Part shown: in pieces, positions 36,911 through 48,820 of the stretch
How positions within the stretch are numbered: the stretch's first letter is position 1
Layout of the letters: each line of letters begins with the position of its first letter
Notes under the pieces: generated by a model
The model's input: the letters and a program-made list of their open reading frames with translations, nothing else
Told to the model about the DNA's origin: nothing
Database searches by the model: none
Source of the DNA: Anaeromyxobacter terrae
GTDB lineage: Bacteria; Myxococcota; Myxococcia; Myxococcales; Anaeromyxobacteraceae
Direction: 5' to 3'
DNA length: 64,000 nt
Assembly (NCBI RefSeq): GCF_022690685.1
Contig: NZ_JALCYY010000020.1
Location: 1 to 64,000 of the forward strand
Program-made: the position numbers and the translations under genes

Positions 36911-36924
36911 GTTCCACGTGGAAC
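36911..36924. promoter_or_regulatory. parS: parS site 5
   Basis: GTTCCACGTGGAAC, only 57 bp from site 4 and 198 bp before parA. Confidence 0.9.
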
Positions 36925-37121
36925 AGCCGGAGGCGAGAAGGACGAGGGCGACGATGGGCGGAAAGCGGAGGCGCCGGAAGCGTTCGGGCGCCGCGTCGTG
37001 TCAGATCGATCGGGCACAGTGCGCGCCGGCGCGGCCAGGGGGTCGCGCGAACGAACCGAGAGGTCCCGAGTTGGCGAACACGACGGATGGGGCGCGCGCC
37101 CCGCGGACGGATGCTCAGGCC

Positions 37122-37901
37122 ATGGGCCGGATCCTCACCATCGCGAACCAGAAGGGCGGCGTCGGCAAGACCACGACGGCCGTGAACCTCGCCGCCTCCC
37201 TCGCCGCCGCCGAGCGGCGCACGCTCCTCGTCGACGTCGATCCCCAGGGGAACGCCGGCAGCGCCCTCGGCATCCGGCGCGACGAGTCGGAGCACTCCAT
37301 CTACGAGGTGCTCGTCGACGGCGTGCCGATGGCGAGCGCGGTCCGCAAGACCGAGCTCAAGTTCCTCGACCTCGTCCCCGCCTCGAAGCACCTCGTCGGC
37401 GCGGAGCTCGAGCTCGCCGAGCTGGAGGCGCGCGAGTCGCGCCTGAAGCGTGCCGTGGACGAGGTGGCGGGCTCGTACGAGTACGTGGTCATCGACTGCC
37501 CCCCGTCGCTCGGGCTCCTCACGCTCAACGGCCTCGTCGCCGCCCAGGGCGTCGTCATCCCGCTCCAGTGCGAGTACTACGCGCTCGAGGGGCTCGCCGA
37601 CGTGCTGAAGACCATCGAGCTCGTCCGCTCGAGCGCGAACCCGGGGCTCACGGTGGACGGCATCGTCCTCACCATGTTCTCGCCCAACAACCTCTCGAAC
37701 CAGGTGGCGGACGAGATCCGGCGCACATTCTCGGACCAGGTCTTCAAGACCGTCATCCCGCGCAACGTGCGGCTCTCCGAGGCGCCGAGCCACGGCAAGC
37801 CCATCCTGCTCTACGACGTGACGTCGAGGGGCTGCCAGAGCTACCTCGAGCTCGCGCGCGAGGTGACGGGCCGCTTCGGTCAGCTCGGAGGTGTCGCGTG
37901 A
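37122..37901 (+). CDS. parA: Chromosome partitioning ATPase ParA
   Basis: 259 residues from ATG 37122; the frame is open upstream, but the family start MGRILTIANQKGGVGKTTTAVNLAASL begins here. ParA is a deviant-Walker ATPase whose DNA-bound gradient moves ParB-parS complexes. Deviant Walker A KGGVGKTT with the signature Lys, VDVDPQGNAGSALG, VVIDCPPSLGLLTLNGL (Walker B) and the C-terminal VIPRNVRLSEAPSHGKPI are present. Length is typical of chromosomal ParA/Soj. Stop and parB start overlap (GTGA). Confidence 0.97.
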   Translation: MGRILTIANQKGGVGKTTTAVNLAASLAAAERRTLLVDVDPQGNAGSALGIRRDESEHSIYEVLVDGVPMASAVRKTELKFLDLVPASKHLVGAELELAELEARESRLKRAVDEVAGSYEYVVIDCPPSLGLLTLNGLVAAQGVVIPLQCEYYALEGLADVLKTIELVRSSANPGLTVDGIVLTMFSPNNLSNQVADEIRRTFSDQVFKTVIPRNVRLSEAPSHGKPILLYDVTSRGCQSYLELAREVTGRFGQLGGVA

Positions 37902-38800
37902 GCCTGGCCGACAAGCGGAGGCCGGCGCTCGGGCGGGGCATGGCCGCCCTGCTCTCGAACGCGCCGCCGCCCGCGAGCGTCGCGACCGCGTCGGCTCCCG
38001 CCGCTGCGCCGGCGGCCGCCGGACGCGGGCTGCTCTCGTTGCCGCTCGAGGCGATCGAGCGGAACCCGGAGCAGCCCCGCAAGCGCTTCGACGAGGCGAA
38101 GCTCGAGGAGCTCGCGGCGTCCATCCGCGAGCACGGGGTGGTGGAGCCCATCCTCGTCCGCAAGGAGGGCGGCAAGTACCGCATCGTGGCCGGCGAGCGG
38201 CGCTGGCGCGCCTCGCAGCGCGCCGGGGTCCGCGAGATCCCCGCCATCGTGCGCGAGACGAGCGACCGGCAGGCGTTCGAGATCGCGCTCATCGAGAACC
38301 TCCAGCGCGCCGACCTGAACGCGATCGAGGAGGCCGAGGCCTACGAGGTGCTCGCGAGCGACCACGGCCTCAAGCAGGACGAGATCGCGAAGCGGGTCGG
38401 CAAGGAGCGCTCGACGGTCGCGAACGCCTTGCGGCTCCTGAAGCTCCCCGAGGAGGTGCGCGACTCGGTCCGCCAGGGTCAGCTCGACATGGGCCACGCC
38501 CGCGCCCTGCTCGCCATCGACGACGCCGAGGCCATCAAGCGGGCGGCCCAAAAGGCCATCCGTGAGGGGCTCTCCGTCCGGGCGACCGAGGCGCTCGTGC
38601 GCTCGCTCGGGCGGAAGGAAAGCGACCGCCCCGCCAGCACTTCCGAGAGCCCGGCCGTCAAGGCGCTCGGTCAGCGGCTGCAGCGCCGGCTGGGGGCCAG
38701 GTGTAGGGTCGTGCCCAAGTCTGCAGTCGCCGGGCGCCTGGAGATTGAATATTCCTCGCTCGACGAGCTGGACGGAATACTCGCGAAGATTGGAGCGTAG
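37898..38800 (+). CDS. parB: Chromosome partitioning protein ParB
   Basis: 300 residues from GTG 37898. ParB binds parS, spreads as a CTP-dependent clamp and stimulates ParA. Residues 1-45 contain the ParA-interacting basic start (RRPALGRGMAALLS) and an Ala/Pro linker. The CTPase motif GERRWRAS lies near 102-109, with IEENLQRADLNAIEEAEAY-type box (here LIENLQRADLNAIEEAEAYE), then the helix-turn-helix VGKERSTVANALRLLKLP. A C-terminal dimerisation domain ends in LEIEYSSLDELDGILAKI. The cognate parS sites lie 1-2.8 kb upstream. Confidence 0.97.
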   Translation: MSLADKRRPALGRGMAALLSNAPPPASVATASAPAAAPAAAGRGLLSLPLEAIERNPEQPRKRFDEAKLEELAASIREHGVVEPILVRKEGGKYRIVAGERRWRASQRAGVREIPAIVRETSDRQAFEIALIENLQRADLNAIEEAEAYEVLASDHGLKQDEIAKRVGKERSTVANALRLLKLPEEVRDSVRQGQLDMGHARALLAIDDAEAIKRAAQKAIREGLSVRATEALVRSLGRKESDRPASTSESPAVKALGQRLQRRLGARCRVVPKSAVAGRLEIEYSSLDELDGILAKIGA

Positions 38801-38811
38801 TTCCCTGTACC

Positions 38812-38829
38812 GCCGCCCGAGGGGGCGGC
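38812..38829 (+). terminator. Short hairpin between parB and the bactofilin gene
   Basis: GCCGCCC / GGGCGGC, 7 bp around GAGG, 12 nt after the parB stop and without a U-tract. It might reduce read-through from parAB into the bactofilin gene. Confidence 0.3.
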
Positions 38830-38866
38830 AGCCCCGATGTCCGGGGAGCAACCACAGCGAGGACGG

Positions 38867-39400
38867 ATGTCCTTCTGGACAAAGCTGCGGGAGGAGGCGA
38901 CGTCGCCGGCGGTCGGCGCGGACGCACCCGGAGCGCCCACGCCCGCGAAGTCACCGAACGAGGAGCCGAGAAACATGGCCATGCTGAAGCGCGATGAGCT
39001 GTCGTCCGTTCCCACCCCCACCGGCGATCTCAACGCCCTGCTCGGCCGCGGGTCCGAGTTCGAGGGCAAGCTCACCTTCGAGGGCACCGTCCGCATCGAC
39101 GGCAAGTTCACCGGGACCATCGTGACGAACGACGTGCTCGTCGTCGGCGAGGGCGCGAAGGTCAACGCCGAGATCACCTGCGGCACGATCATCGTGCACG
39201 GGGAGATCAACGGGAACGTTCGCGCCAAGAGCGCGATCGAGCTGCACCACCCGGCGCGCATGCGCGGCAACATCGAGTCGCCGTCCCTCATGATCGAGAA
39301 GGGCGTGATCTTCGAGGGGCAGACCAAGATGGAGGGCGTGGAGAAGGGCGGCGCGAAGCCGGCCTCCGCTCCCGGCCCGGTCGCCGCCGTGAAGTCCTAG
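38867..39400 (+). CDS. Bactofilin
   Basis: 177 residues from ATG 38867 (GAGG 4 nt upstream); ATG 38837 and ATG 38975 are also in frame. Bactofilins form nucleotide-free beta-helical filaments. Residues from about 65 to 160 show the repeated beta-helix pattern: LTFEGTVRIDGKFTGTIVTNDVLVVGEGAKVNAEITCGTIIVHGEINGNVRAKSAIELHHPARMRGNIESPSLMIEKGVIFEGQTKM. The N-terminal 50 residues are unstructured with a Pro/Ala linker, and the tail is short. In Myxococcus xanthus, bactofilins encoded beside parAB (BacNOP) organise the ParABS system near the poles; the same linkage here suggests a similar scaffold role (inference). Confidence 0.9.
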   Translation: MSFWTKLREEATSPAVGADAPGAPTPAKSPNEEPRNMAMLKRDELSSVPTPTGDLNALLGRGSEFEGKLTFEGTVRIDGKFTGTIVTNDVLVVGEGAKVNAEITCGTIIVHGEINGNVRAKSAIELHHPARMRGNIESPSLMIEKGVIFEGQTKMEGVEKGGAKPASAPGPVAAVKS

Positions 39401-39424
39401 CCTTCACGACCACGCGAACACCCT

Positions 39425-39476
39425 AGAGACGAAGAGAGCGGGCTCCGGGATGACCGGGCCCGCTCTTCTCGTCTCT
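39425..39476. terminator. Long bidirectional terminator
   Basis: AGAGACGAAGAGAGCGGGC pairs with GCCCGCTCTTCTCGTCTCT (19 positions, two mismatches) around a 14-nt loop. It separates the convergent bactofilin and hsp20 genes. Confidence 0.7.
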
Positions 39477-39508
39477 GGGCGCGGAGCGCCCAGGCATCGC
39501 TTCGGGAG

Positions 39509-39946
39509 CTACGCCCCGATCTTCACCTGGATGGCCCGCGGCTTCGTCTCGGCCCGCTTCGGCAGGTGGACGGTGAGCAGCCCGTTCCTCGCCTCGGCGC
39601 GGATCTTCTCGGCGTCGACCGTGGCCGGCAGCGAGAACGAGCGCGTGAACGTCCCGTACGCCAGCTCGATGCGGTGATAGCTGTCGCGCCTCGCCTCGTT
39701 CTCGAGCTTCCGCTCGCCCTTGAGCGTGAGCACCCCGTTCTCGAACCGGATGTCCACGTCCTTCGGGTCAACCCCAGCGAGGTCAAAGCGGAGCGCGAGC
39801 TCGTCGTCGTCCTCGAAGATGTCGCAGGGCGGAGTCCAGCCGACCGACTCGCTGGTCTTGTAGGTGCGGTCGTCGAACAGCCGGTTCATCTCGTCCTGGA
39901 GACGAGCGAGGTCACGAAAGGGCTCCCATCTCGTCGGCATCGCCAT
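39509..39946 (-). CDS. Small heat shock protein, Hsp20/alpha-crystallin family
   Basis: 145 residues from ATG 39946, chosen because AAGGAGG lies 9 nt upstream; the ATG at 39955 directly abuts that site. Hsp20 proteins are ATP-independent holdases. The N-terminus RWEPFRDLARLQDEMNRLFDD and the alpha-crystallin domain (CDIFEDDDELALRFDLAGVDPKDVDIRFENGVLTLKGERK, YGTFTRSFSLPATVDAEKIRAEARNGLLTVHLPK) are typical, including the A-x-x-x-n-GvL motif ARNGLL. A promoter at 39974-40001 and an inverted repeat at 40011-40032 lie upstream. Confidence 0.95.
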   Translation of the reverse strand: MAMPTRWEPFRDLARLQDEMNRLFDDRTYKTSESVGWTPPCDIFEDDDELALRFDLAGVDPKDVDIRFENGVLTLKGERKLENEARRDSYHRIELAYGTFTRSFSLPATVDAEKIRAEARNGLLTVHLPKRAETKPRAIQVKIGA

Positions 39947-39973
39947 GATTTTCATCCTCCTTTTGGCAACGCG

Positions 39974-40001
39974 AACGTAAAGCGGGGTCGCGGGCTGTCA
40001 A
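39974..40001 (-). promoter_or_regulatory. hsp20 promoter
   Basis: Minus strand TTGACA (40001-39996, perfect), 16-nt spacer, TACGTT (39979-39974). Leader of about 20 nt that contains AAGGAGG. Confidence 0.5.
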
Positions 40002-40010
40002 ACGGGAGGG

Positions 40011-40032
40011 CTTGGACAGGCGTAAGTCCAAG
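40011..40032. promoter_or_regulatory. Inverted repeat in the hsp20/atpH divergent region
   Basis: CTTGGAC (40011-40017), 8-nt spacer, GTCCAAG (40026-40032), perfect 7-bp arms, ending 10 bp upstream of the hsp20 -35. Size and symmetry fit a dimeric regulator's operator. It is not CIRCE (TTAGCACTC-N9-GAGTGCTAA). Confidence 0.4.
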
Positions 40033-40093
40033 TACTGTCGGGAGATTCGTGCTTGACCGTCGCACCCACACCGTGCTACGGAGCGCGTCCCTT

Positions 40094-40633
40094 ATGATCA
40101 TGGGTTCCATTGCCCGGCGGTACGCGCGGGCGCTCTTCAGCCTGGCTGTGGAGATGGGTCGAGTAGAGCCCTGGAGCGAGAGCCTCCAGTCCCTCAAGGA
40201 GGCTGTCGAGGGCTCCGCCGATCTCCGCGACGTTCTGTCCAACCCGGTGTACTCGCGCGAGCAGCGGCGGGCCATCGTGGAGAAGCTCACGGCCGCGTTC
40301 CGGCTCGAGGCCGAGCCCGCGAACCTGCTCCTCCTCCTCGGCGATCGGAACCGCCTCGACTACCTGGGCAACATCGTCGAGCACTTCCGGGCCCTCGCCG
40401 ACGCGCACCTCGGCCGGGTCCGCGCCAAGGTGACGAGCGCGGTCCCCCTCGACGCCGCCGCCGCGAAGGCGATCGCCGACCGGCTCTCGCAGGCGACGAA
40501 GGCGACCGTCCTCCTCGACCGCGAGGTCGACCCCGCCCTGCTCGGCGGCGTCGTCGCGCAGGTCGGCAGCGTCGTCTACGACGGCTCGGTCCGCACCCAG
40601 CTCGAGGATCTGCGGCGCCAGCTGAAGCAGTAG
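40094..40633 (+). CDS. atpH: ATP synthase F1 subunit delta
   Basis: 179 residues from ATG 40094 (GGAG 10 nt upstream; ATG 40100 also possible). Delta forms the peripheral stalk link between F1 and the b subunit. It starts MGSIARRYARALFSLAVE after two residues, contains FRALADAHLGRVRAKVTSAVPLD, and ends LLGGVVAQVGSVVYDGSVRTQLEDLRRQLK, the family C-terminal signature. First gene of the cluster atpH-A-G-D-C. atpF, usually directly upstream, is instead 13 kb away. Confidence 0.95.
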   Translation: MIMGSIARRYARALFSLAVEMGRVEPWSESLQSLKEAVEGSADLRDVLSNPVYSREQRRAIVEKLTAAFRLEAEPANLLLLLGDRNRLDYLGNIVEHFRALADAHLGRVRAKVTSAVPLDAAAAKAIADRLSQATKATVLLDREVDPALLGGVVAQVGSVVYDGSVRTQLEDLRRQLKQ

Positions 40634-40676
40634 CGAACCTTAACTGTCAGTTCATCCTCCTCCGGAGAGCCTCACG

Positions 40677-44575
<3,899 letters not shown>

Positions 44576-44578
44576 CCG

Positions 44579-44977
44579 ATGGCGCTCACCCTCGACATCG
44601 TCACGCCGGAGCGGCGTGTCCTCTCCGTCGCCGCAGACGAGGTCCGCGCGCCGGGCGTCGCGGGCGGCTTCGGCATCCGCCTGAACCACGAGCCCTTCAT
44701 GACGGCGCTCGAGCCCGGCAGGCTCACGTACGTGGAGGGCGGGCGGGAGCACCACTACGCGGTGGGCGGCGGCTTCCTGCAGGTCGCCGACAACCGGGTC
44801 ATCGTGCTCGCCGACACCGCCGAGGCGGCGGCCGACATCGACGTGGAGCGGGCGAAGCGCGCCTTCGACGAGGCGCAGGACCGGCTCCTCCGCCTGACCG
44901 AGCAGGACGGCCACTACGCCGAGGAGTCGGCGCGCGTGCGCCGGGCCGCGGCGCGGCTCTCGGTGGCCGGGCGGTAG
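44579..44977 (+). CDS. atpC: ATP synthase F1 subunit epsilon
   Basis: 132 residues from ATG 44579, 3 nt after atpD. The N-terminal beta-sandwich (ALTLDIVTPERRVLSVAADEVRAPGVAGGFGI, then LEPGRLTYVEGG...YAVGGGFLQV) and a C-terminal pair of helices (ADIDVERAKRAFDEAQDRLL) are both present, so it can adopt the inhibitory up conformation known for bacterial epsilon. Last gene of cluster 1; an intrinsic terminator with U-tract follows. Confidence 0.95.
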   Translation: MALTLDIVTPERRVLSVAADEVRAPGVAGGFGIRLNHEPFMTALEPGRLTYVEGGREHHYAVGGGFLQVADNRVIVLADTAEAAADIDVERAKRAFDEAQDRLLRLTEQDGHYAEESARVRRAAARLSVAGR

Positions 44978-45004
44978 GTCCGCTCACCTCACGGCTTCGA
45001 CCTC

Positions 45005-45042
45005 GCGGGGAGGCGCATGGCGCGCCTCCCCGCTGCTTTTTT
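45005..45042 (+). terminator. Intrinsic terminator of atpHAGDC
   Basis: Perfect 12-bp stem GCGGGGAGGCGC / GCGCCTCCCCGC around ATGGC, followed by TGC and a run of six T (45037-45042). Confidence 0.92.
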
Positions 45043-45160
45043 CAGGGCGCGAGAGGCACGAAAAGCGGACGGATCGTGAAAGACGCGGGAGGGCGCGGCG
45101 GGGTCCGCGCGCTCATCGCGGCGAGGGCTCGGCACGCCCGCCCCGGGACGGGCAAAAGCG

Positions 45161-45189
45161 TTGAATCTCCGAGGGAAACCGGCTAAAAC
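45161..45189 (+). promoter_or_regulatory. gyrA promoter
   Basis: TTGAAT (45161-45166), 17-nt spacer, TAAAAC (45184-45189). +1 near 45196, giving a leader of about 65 nt before ATG 45262. Confidence 0.5.
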
Positions 45190-45261
45190 CACCCCTTCTC
45201 CCAGGTGGCCCGCGCGCTCGAACCCCCTCGCGCGCCTCTGGCCCGGGAGGGAAGAGCGCCG

Positions 45262-47967
45262 ATGGCCGAAGAGAACCTCCCGCCGAGCCCGCCCGCCGCC
45301 CCCGCGGCGCCGCCGCCCGGAGACGGGCACCGCGCCCAGGTCGCGATCGAAGACGAGATGCGCAAGTCGTATCTCGACTACTCGATGTCGGTCATCATCG
45401 GCCGCGCGCTGCCGGACGTGCGCGACGGCCTGAAGCCGGTGCACCGCCGCGTGCTGTACGCGATGCACACCGAGGGGCTGCACCACAACAAGCGCTACTC
45501 CAAGTGCGCCGGCGTCGTCGGCGAGGTGCTGAAGAAGTACCACCCCCACGGCGACGCCTCGGTCTACGACGCGCTGGTCCGCCTCGCGCAGGACTGGAAC
45601 CTCCGCTACCCGCTCATCGACGGCCAGGGCAACTTCGGCTCGGTCGACGGCGATCCCGCCGCGGCCTACCGGTACACCGAGTCGCGCCTCGAGCGGCTCG
45701 CCGACTTCCTCCTCGCCGACATCGACAAGGAGACGGTCGACTGGGGCCCGAACTTCGACGACTCGACCGTCGAGCCGCTCGTCCTGCCGACCCGCTTCCC
45801 GAACCTGCTCGTCAACGGCTCGGCGGGCATCGCGGTCGGCATGGCGACGAACATCCCGCCCCACAACATGGGCGAGGTGATCGACGCGGTGATGCACCTC
45901 ATCGAGAACCCGAAGGCCACCGTCCTCGACCTCATGCGCTTCATCCCCGGGCCGGACTTCCCGACGGCGGGGATCATCCAGGGGCGAGACGGGATCCGCG
46001 CCGCTTACGAGAAGGGGCGCGGCACGATCCAGGTGCGAGCGCGCGCGTCGATCGAGGTTCACCCCAAGACCGAGCGCGAGGCGATCGTCGTCACCGAGAT
46101 CCCCTACCAGGTGAACAAGGCGAAGCTCGTCGAGCACATCGCCGAGCTCGTGCGCGAGAAGCGCCTCGAGGGGATCAGCGACCTCCGCGACGAGTCGAGC
46201 CGCGAGGGGATGCGGATCGTCATCGAGCTGAAGCGTGACGCGGTCTCGCAGGTGGTGCTGAACAACCTGTACGCGCACACGCAGATGCAGACCGGCTTCG
46301 GCGTGACGCTCCTCGCCATCGACGGCGGCCAGCCACGCATCCTCACCCTGAAGGAGATGCTCGAGCGCTTCGTCGCCCACCGCCGCGACGTCGTCACCCG
46401 CCGCACGCGCTTCGAGCTGCGCAAGGCACGCGAGCGCGAGCACATCCTGCTCGGCCTGCAGATCGCGCTCGACCACCTCGACGAGATCATCGAGCTCATC
46501 CGCAAGGCGCCCGACCGAGACACCGCGCGCGACGGGCTCATGACGCGCTTCGCGCTCTCGGAGCTCCAGGCGAAGGCGATCCTGGAGATGCAGCTGCAGC
46601 GCCTCACCGGCCTCGAGCGCCAGAAGATCCTGGACGAGCTCGCCGAGGTGCAGAAGTTCATCGCCCGCCTGAAGGAGATCCTGGCCTCCGAGGCGGTCAT
46701 GATGGAGGTCATCGTCTCGGAGCTGAAGGAGGTCCGGCAGCTCTTCGCCGACGAGCGGCGCACGGAGATCCTGGGCGAGGCGACCGACTACTCCACCGAG
46801 GACCTCATCGCCGAGGAGGAGATGGTCGTCACCGTCTCCCACGCCGGCTACGTGAAGCGGAACCCGGTGTCGCTCTACCGCGCCCAGCGGCGCGGCGGGC
46901 GCGGCAAGACCGGCGCGGCGACGCGGGACGAGGACTTCCTCGAGTCGATCTTCGTCGCCTCGACGCACAGCTACCTGCTCGTCTTCTCCGACAAGGGGAA
47001 GGTCTACTGGCTCAAGGTCCACGAGATCCCGCCCGCCGGCCGGGCCGCGCGGGGAAAGCCCATCGTGAACCTCGTGCAGCTCTCGCCGGGCGAGAAGGTC
47101 GCGGCGATCCTGCCGGTGCGGCGACTCCCCGAGCCGGCCGGCGCCGAGGAGGCGGCCGAGATCGCCGCCGAGCCGGGCGAGGCCGAGGGAGCGGATCCCG
47201 CCGAGAAGGCGAGCGCGGCGGCCGCCGGCGAGGCCGGACAGTTCGTGTTCATGGCCACGCGCCGGGGCCTCATCAAGAAGACCCGCCTCGAGCAGTTCGC
47301 GCGGCCGCGCGGCGCCGGCATCATCGCGCTCGGCATCGAGGAGGGCGACGAGCTCATCGCGGCGCGGCTCATCGACGGGAAGAGCCACGTGCTCCTCTCG
47401 ACCGCGCAGGGGATGGCGATCCGCTTCGAGGAGTCGGACGTCCGCGCCATGGGGCGGACCGCCTACGGCGTGAAGGGCATCACCCTCGAGGCGGGCGACG
47501 CGGTCGTCTCGGCCGAGTCGATCCCCGCCGCGCCGGCGGAGGGCGAGCCCGCGCCGACGGTCCTCACCGTCACCCAGAACGGCTACGGCAAGCGCACCGA
47601 GCTCGCCGAGTACCGCGTCCAGACGCGCGGCGGGAAGGGCATCATCACCATCAAGACCACCGAGCGGAACGGCCCGGTGGTCGCCGCGGCGCTCGTGTCC
47701 GACGCCGAGGAGGTGATGCTCATCACGAACGGCGGCATGCTCATCCGAATGCCGGCGCGGGGGATCAGCGTCATCGGGCGGAACACCCAGGGCGTCCGGC
47801 TCATCACGCTCGAGTCGAAGTCGGAGCAGGTGGTGGGCGTCGCGCGCGTCGCCGAGACGACCCCGGAGGCGGCCGCGGCCGGCGTCGCCGAGGCGCCGGA
47901 GGGCGAGGAGCCGCCGGAGGGCTCGCCGGAGGACGAGGGCGGCGGGGAGCCGGAGGCCGGCGCGTGA
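45262..47967 (+). CDS. gyrA: DNA gyrase subunit A
   Basis: 901 residues from ATG 45262 (GGGAGGGAAGAG upstream). GyrA breaks and rejoins DNA and wraps it. Seen: [31 protein letters not shown], the quinolone region [19 protein letters not shown] with Ala at 99 and Asp at 103 (E. coli 83 and 87), the catalytic Tyr138 in YRYTESRL, and the GyrA box [10 protein letters not shown], which marks gyrase rather than topoisomerase IV. The C-terminal pinwheel carries an Ala/Glu-rich insert (about residues 618-657) and an acidic tail. The preceding 18 codons from an earlier in-frame start are not family-like. Its stop overlaps the next gene by 4 nt. Confidence 0.97.
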   Translation: MAEENLPPSPPAAPAAPPPGDGHRAQVAIEDEMRKSYLDYSMSVIIGRALPDVRDGLKPVHRRVLYAMHTEGLHHNKRYSKCAGVVGEVLKKYHPHGDASVYDALVRLAQDWNLRYPLIDGQGNFGSVDGDPAAAYRYTESRLERLADFLLADIDKETVDWGPNFDDSTVEPLVLPTRFPNLLVNGSAGIAVGMATNIPPHNMGEVIDAVMHLIENPKATVLDLMRFIPGPDFPTAGIIQGRDGIRAAYEKGRGTIQVRARASIEVHPKTEREAIVVTEIPYQVNKAKLVEHIAELVREKRLEGISDLRDESSREGMRIVIELKRDAVSQVVLNNLYAHTQMQTGFGVTLLAIDGGQPRILTLKEMLERFVAHRRDVVTRRTRFELRKAREREHILLGLQIALDHLDEIIELIRKAPDRDTARDGLMTRFALSELQAKAILEMQLQRLTGLERQKILDELAEVQKFIARLKEILASEAVMMEVIVSELKEVRQLFADERRTEILGEATDYSTEDLIAEEEMVVTVSHAGYVKRNPVSLYRAQRRGGRGKTGAATRDEDFLESIFVASTHSYLLVFSDKGKVYWLKVHEIPPAGRAARGKPIVNLVQLSPGEKVAAILPVRRLPEPAGAEEAAEIAAEPGEAEGADPAEKASAAAAGEAGQFVFMATRRGLIKKTRLEQFARPRGAGIIALGIEEGDELIAARLIDGKSHVLLSTAQGMAIRFEESDVRAMGRTAYGVKGITLEAGDAVVSAESIPAAPAEGEPAPTVLTVTQNGYGKRTELAEYRVQTRGGKGIITIKTTERNGPVVAAALVSDAEEVMLITNGGMLIRMPARGISVIGRNTQGVRLITLESKSEQVVGVARVAETTPEAAAAGVAEAPEGEEPPEGSPEDEGGGEPEAGA

Positions 47968-48803
47968 GGCGTCGCCCGGGCCCCTTCGCCGCCGCGCTCG
48001 CGGCGGCGCTCGCGCTCGCCTGCGCCTCGCCGGCGAAGCGCCTCGAGGAGGCGACCGCGCGCCGCCACGCGGGCGACGCGAAGGGCGCGCTCCAGGGCTA
48101 CAAGGCGGTGCTCGCCGAGCTCGGCGACGCCGCGCTCTCCTCCGACGAGGCGGCCGTGCGCCTCAAGGCGCTCCGCTTCGCGGGGGACGTCTCGTACCTC
48201 GAGCTCGGCGACTACACCGGCGCGATCTCCTACTACCGGCGGATCGTGGCGCTCTACCCGGGCGGCAAGGAGGCGCGCGAGGCGCGCGTCCAGATCGGCG
48301 ACATCTACCGCGAGCGCTTCCGCGACCCGCTCGCTGCGATCGCTCAGTACGCCGACGTCGCCGCCTCGGACGCGCCGGAGGCGCCGCGCTACCAGCTCGA
48401 GGTCGCGCGCGCCTACCTCGAGCTCAAGAACTGGTCGCAGGCCCGCACCGAGGCGCGCATCCTGCGCGAGAAGTGGCCGGACCACGAGCTCGCCGACGAG
48501 GCGCAGCTCCTCGCCGCGCAGGCGTGGTCGCTCGAGAAGCGCGACGACGAGGCGCTCTCGGCGTTCCAGGCCCTCATCGACCGAAAGCCGCGGCCGGAGC
48601 TCGTGGCGCGCGCGCTCGAGGGGCAGGCCCTCATCCACGCGCAGGCGGGCCGCTTCGACCGGGCGCTCGAGCTGTACGCGCTCGCCCTGCCCATCCACCC
48701 GAACCCGGACGCGATCCGGACCAACATCGAGGCGGTCACCGAGCGCCGCGAGCGGGCGAAGCCCGCGACGCTGCCCGGCGATCGCGCCGCCGCCTTCCGC
48801 TAG
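47964..48803 (+). CDS. TPR lipoprotein
   Basis: 279 residues from GTG 47964 (GTGA overlap with the gyrA stop). Signal peptide with lipobox ALAC near residue 20. Repeated helix pairs fit tetratricopeptide repeats: [130 protein letters not shown]. Like BamD/YbgF-type proteins it may scaffold envelope complexes; the specific partner is unknown. It is translationally coupled to gyrA, an unexpected pairing. Confidence 0.8.
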   Translation: MRRRPGPFAAALAAALALACASPAKRLEEATARRHAGDAKGALQGYKAVLAELGDAALSSDEAAVRLKALRFAGDVSYLELGDYTGAISYYRRIVALYPGGKEAREARVQIGDIYRERFRDPLAAIAQYADVAASDAPEAPRYQLEVARAYLELKNWSQARTEARILREKWPDHELADEAQLLAAQAWSLEKRDDEALSAFQALIDRKPRPELVARALEGQALIHAQAGRFDRALELYALALPIHPNPDAIRTNIEAVTERRERAKPATLPGDRAAAFR

Positions 48804-48820
48804 TCACCCAGAGGAAAGCC

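Larger units (their letters stand above)
33877..37121. other. Gene-poor parS region between the TPR gene and parA
   Basis: 3.2 kb in which the long open frames on both strands are Arg/Pro/Ser-rich and show no third-position GC preference, so they are shadows of high GC. It contains five parS sites (35078-36924), a decayed coding remnant (33908-34494), a palindromic repeat (36123-36156), and a short stretch that resembles an insertion-sequence end (36199-36232). No complete gene was found. Confidence 0.6.

Noticed and set aside
39956-40093. CIRCE element upstream of hsp20
   Set aside because: The inverted repeat present does not match TTAGCACTC-N9-GAGTGCTAA.
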